DNA of 49,645 nucleotides from Patescibacteria group bacterium. Lineage in GTDB: Bacteria; Patescibacteriota; Microgenomatia; Daviesbacterales; UBA10151. A program made the translations under genes and the position numbers. Shown here one piece after another: positions 49,201-49,645 of the stretch (the first letter of the stretch is position 1; the number at the start of each line of letters is the position of its first letter). The notes below the pieces were generated by a model, which ran no database searches, was not told the origin of the DNA, and saw only the letters and a list, made by a program, of their open reading frames with translations. The stretch covers positions 202,442-252,086 of the forward strand of contig CALRFD010000002.1 of the NCBI GenBank assembly GCA_943356485.1. The letters run 5' to 3'.

Positions 49201-49645
49201 TTTTTTTCTTTATCTTCCAAATCCTCATTTATATATTCAGCAAAAAATTCATCTATTTTCTCCACTGTTAGGATAAAAAGCTCTGTTTCAAAAACACCCC
49301 TGGCAGATTCGATTACTGTATCAATTTTTTCCTGGGAGATTGGCTCTTTTTCACCTCTTATCCAGTTATTCCTTTGCACTCTAGAAATCAAAACTCTAAA
49401 ATTAACCTGGATTCCCCTATCTTTAATTTCCTGAAAAAAATCTGTAATTTGATCTTCATCTAATTCTGCTTCCGCTTCCTCTGATAAAGTTAAATAGGTA
49501 TCCAGGATGTATCTTGACAAAATTTCCCCGACAGTTCGATCCATAAATGCCGGAGGATTTTTAAGTTTAGAGAACTTCTCTAAGCTGTCAAGTAAGGTAT
49601 CTCTTGTAACCGGCAGTCCTTCTTTTTTATTTTCAAAATTAGCAT
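46206..49645 (-). CDS. Giant protein with C-terminal ABC1/UbiB-like kinase domain, 5'-truncated
   Basis: At least 1146 codons; the frame is open to the right edge (ANFENKKEGLPVTRD... precedes the first internal ATG at 49544), so the true N-terminus is outside. About 700 visible N-terminal residues are helical and unrecognised. The last ~380 resemble the ABC1 atypical kinase: a Gly-rich GGGSLQTTYGA loop, VVVKMRNP with the VAVK-type lysine, HSDPHVGNY (about 46651-46680) as the catalytic loop, and FGVIDRSM in place of FGLIDFG. The alanine-rich loop is not conserved. Substrate unknown; no ubiquinone genes nearby. Confidence 0.82.
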   Translation of the reverse strand, partial: ANFENKKEGLPVTRDTLLDSLEKFSKLKNPPAFMDRTVGEILSRYILDTYLTLSEEAEAELDEDQITDFFQEIKDRGIQVNFRVLISRVQRNNWIRGEKEPISQEKIDTVIESARGVFETELFILTVEKIDEFFAEYINEDLEDKEKKELLKNFLESMQDFFKRENITDTKRLEFATYLSQKIDASSFKSNISWIEVLKERRIWTQRSTEESDLAFSDAVMKFNLDTILAATFFTQDSEQFYEFMNASMNKINPYLNNLSRTQLINLSHNFFVNANSYVPLDWFGEDSLGWFYNENIVEVLNSEKFCNLALVKKIIELDEKSDFQDLKALDTGIKTLSLSLNFHTNLYDDSLINLIIGKGARDNFERILTSGIEEGDYMQLYDFLEAHYPKGVQKDQFLREISKFYLKSPNVPFDQKIEYMVKYFNRVGPEAMIILADQIQDVETYRFFRERLGARLQTYLDAQELVAVNVAAGIDLIGSEYVQNFEKLLSTCQDDPEVARKVSTALAGEWFHKMLGTRFAEEFIKYDPNLQRFILNEAGRTVFRSLSDLFSILKNLPDLQKFAIIHKSLIDANGALTSGENRKKLSNLLVKSLGMNEGFVSAVLSAACIEADAKLIGFPASSMLTPLVFKALDINAIDINELKNIDVYSNREVVKLGDIIPEQAISEIIKADTRSITSFGAYQAQPNSQAALLAEESDQVFLSTTNRLNELLNQSPQGRREKERSSEVDPSLEAVIRGVETSGALGIRALQLSAQFETLPPAIEKRLSETFDSNPGMEKLRFWENLNKLALDAHEKGDDGIELFLSRLTLGDYVGGGSLQTTYGAILDANTPDARRVVVKMRNPNVDQFILESYASAGKTLDFVARERKALRRHSQTGRVLLDLAQKWCLDDLNDTSYVEQDDLFREVIDQYNQKIGEETFYAPEREFTSLKLKSEELSPGKTFNQYLKDPNIDPAKKKDAIEALSRFFIHQLKTTPFEDSEGQYRLIHSDPHVGNYIVDQTGAAIKFGVIDRSMYLRMKEEDMRVLEKLIVSGNPSDFVYSFVDRILDINKIRGVQRRVITANVLIPVGLEYRRQQARGSINRLELMRTMSQALEDARVYAPFNARKLDIPLTLRLMIRNIGAFQELGRRYGVDFEALYKQAS

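Overview
The window reads as a contiguous, AT-rich, gene-dense bacterial chromosome segment. It most resembles a Candidate Phyla Radiation (Patescibacteria) genome, probably of the Microgenomates type. This placement is inferred from the combination of a trigger factor without a PPIase domain, a membrane-anchored double-AAA Clp ATPase, a short EF-Ts, many very long or very short orphan proteins, and in-frame peptides such as LPAGRQG. I could not run a phylogeny. Almost every gene is housekeeping. No phage, plasmid, CRISPR array, tRNA or rRNA was recognised.

Layout: 1-2429 vitamin B6 synthesis and serine hydroxymethyltransferase (pdxS-pdxT-glyA, minus). 2489-6780 a translation/replication operon (tig, HIT, rpsU, yqeY, ybeY, dnaX, minus). 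6923-7756 an orphan plus-strand gene. 7761-10395 proB-proS under a T-box leader (minus). 10395-11002 a solitary PaaX/Cas2-like gene between two GATC-centred palindromes (unit A). 11021-14252 rpsB-tsf-frr-rseP with a structured rpsB leader. 14249-17057 deoxynucleotide synthesis (dcd, dut-like, thyA, folA). 17100-22059 an aspartokinase with a candidate attenuator, a 718-residue orphan and a degenerate LAGLIDADG protein. 22048-27204 tmk, a NYN-domain protein, pyrG and topA. 27253-28720 hicBA and three small membrane or secreted proteins. 28761-31622 the membrane Clp ATPase. 31659-33727 a frameshifted dprA, a small HTH ORF and a second PaaX/Cas2-like gene between palindromes (unit B). 34443-37607 mreC-mreD-mrdA cell-shape genes. 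37671-41904 pyrF-pyrE-pyrC and pyrD. 41921-49645 two giant orphan proteins, one ending in an ABC1-type kinase domain.

The metabolic genes fit together. Pyrimidines are made de novo (pyrC, pyrD, pyrE, pyrF), aminated to CTP (pyrG) and taken to dTTP (dcd, dut-like, thyA, folA, tmk). SHMT supplies the folate one-carbon unit and depends on the PLP made by PdxST next door.

The most unusual signals are five. (1) Two separate PaaX/Cas2-like genes each lie between a pair of 36-bp palindromes with a GATC centre. One palindrome sits in the gene's own promoter and the other covers its stop codon. (2) Several families of short palindromic or tandem repeats have been inserted in frame into conserved enzymes (pyrC, dnaX, topA, thyA, proS, pyrG, tig, tmk, dut-like, pyrD). 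(3) There are compact RNA-level switches before proB, rpsB and the aspartokinase. (4) A recurring promoter layout puts the -10 box 6-9 nt before ATG, predicting leaderless mRNAs. (5) A predicted transcript of about 60 nt has its own promoter and terminator. All functional statements come from reading the sequence; no database search was run.
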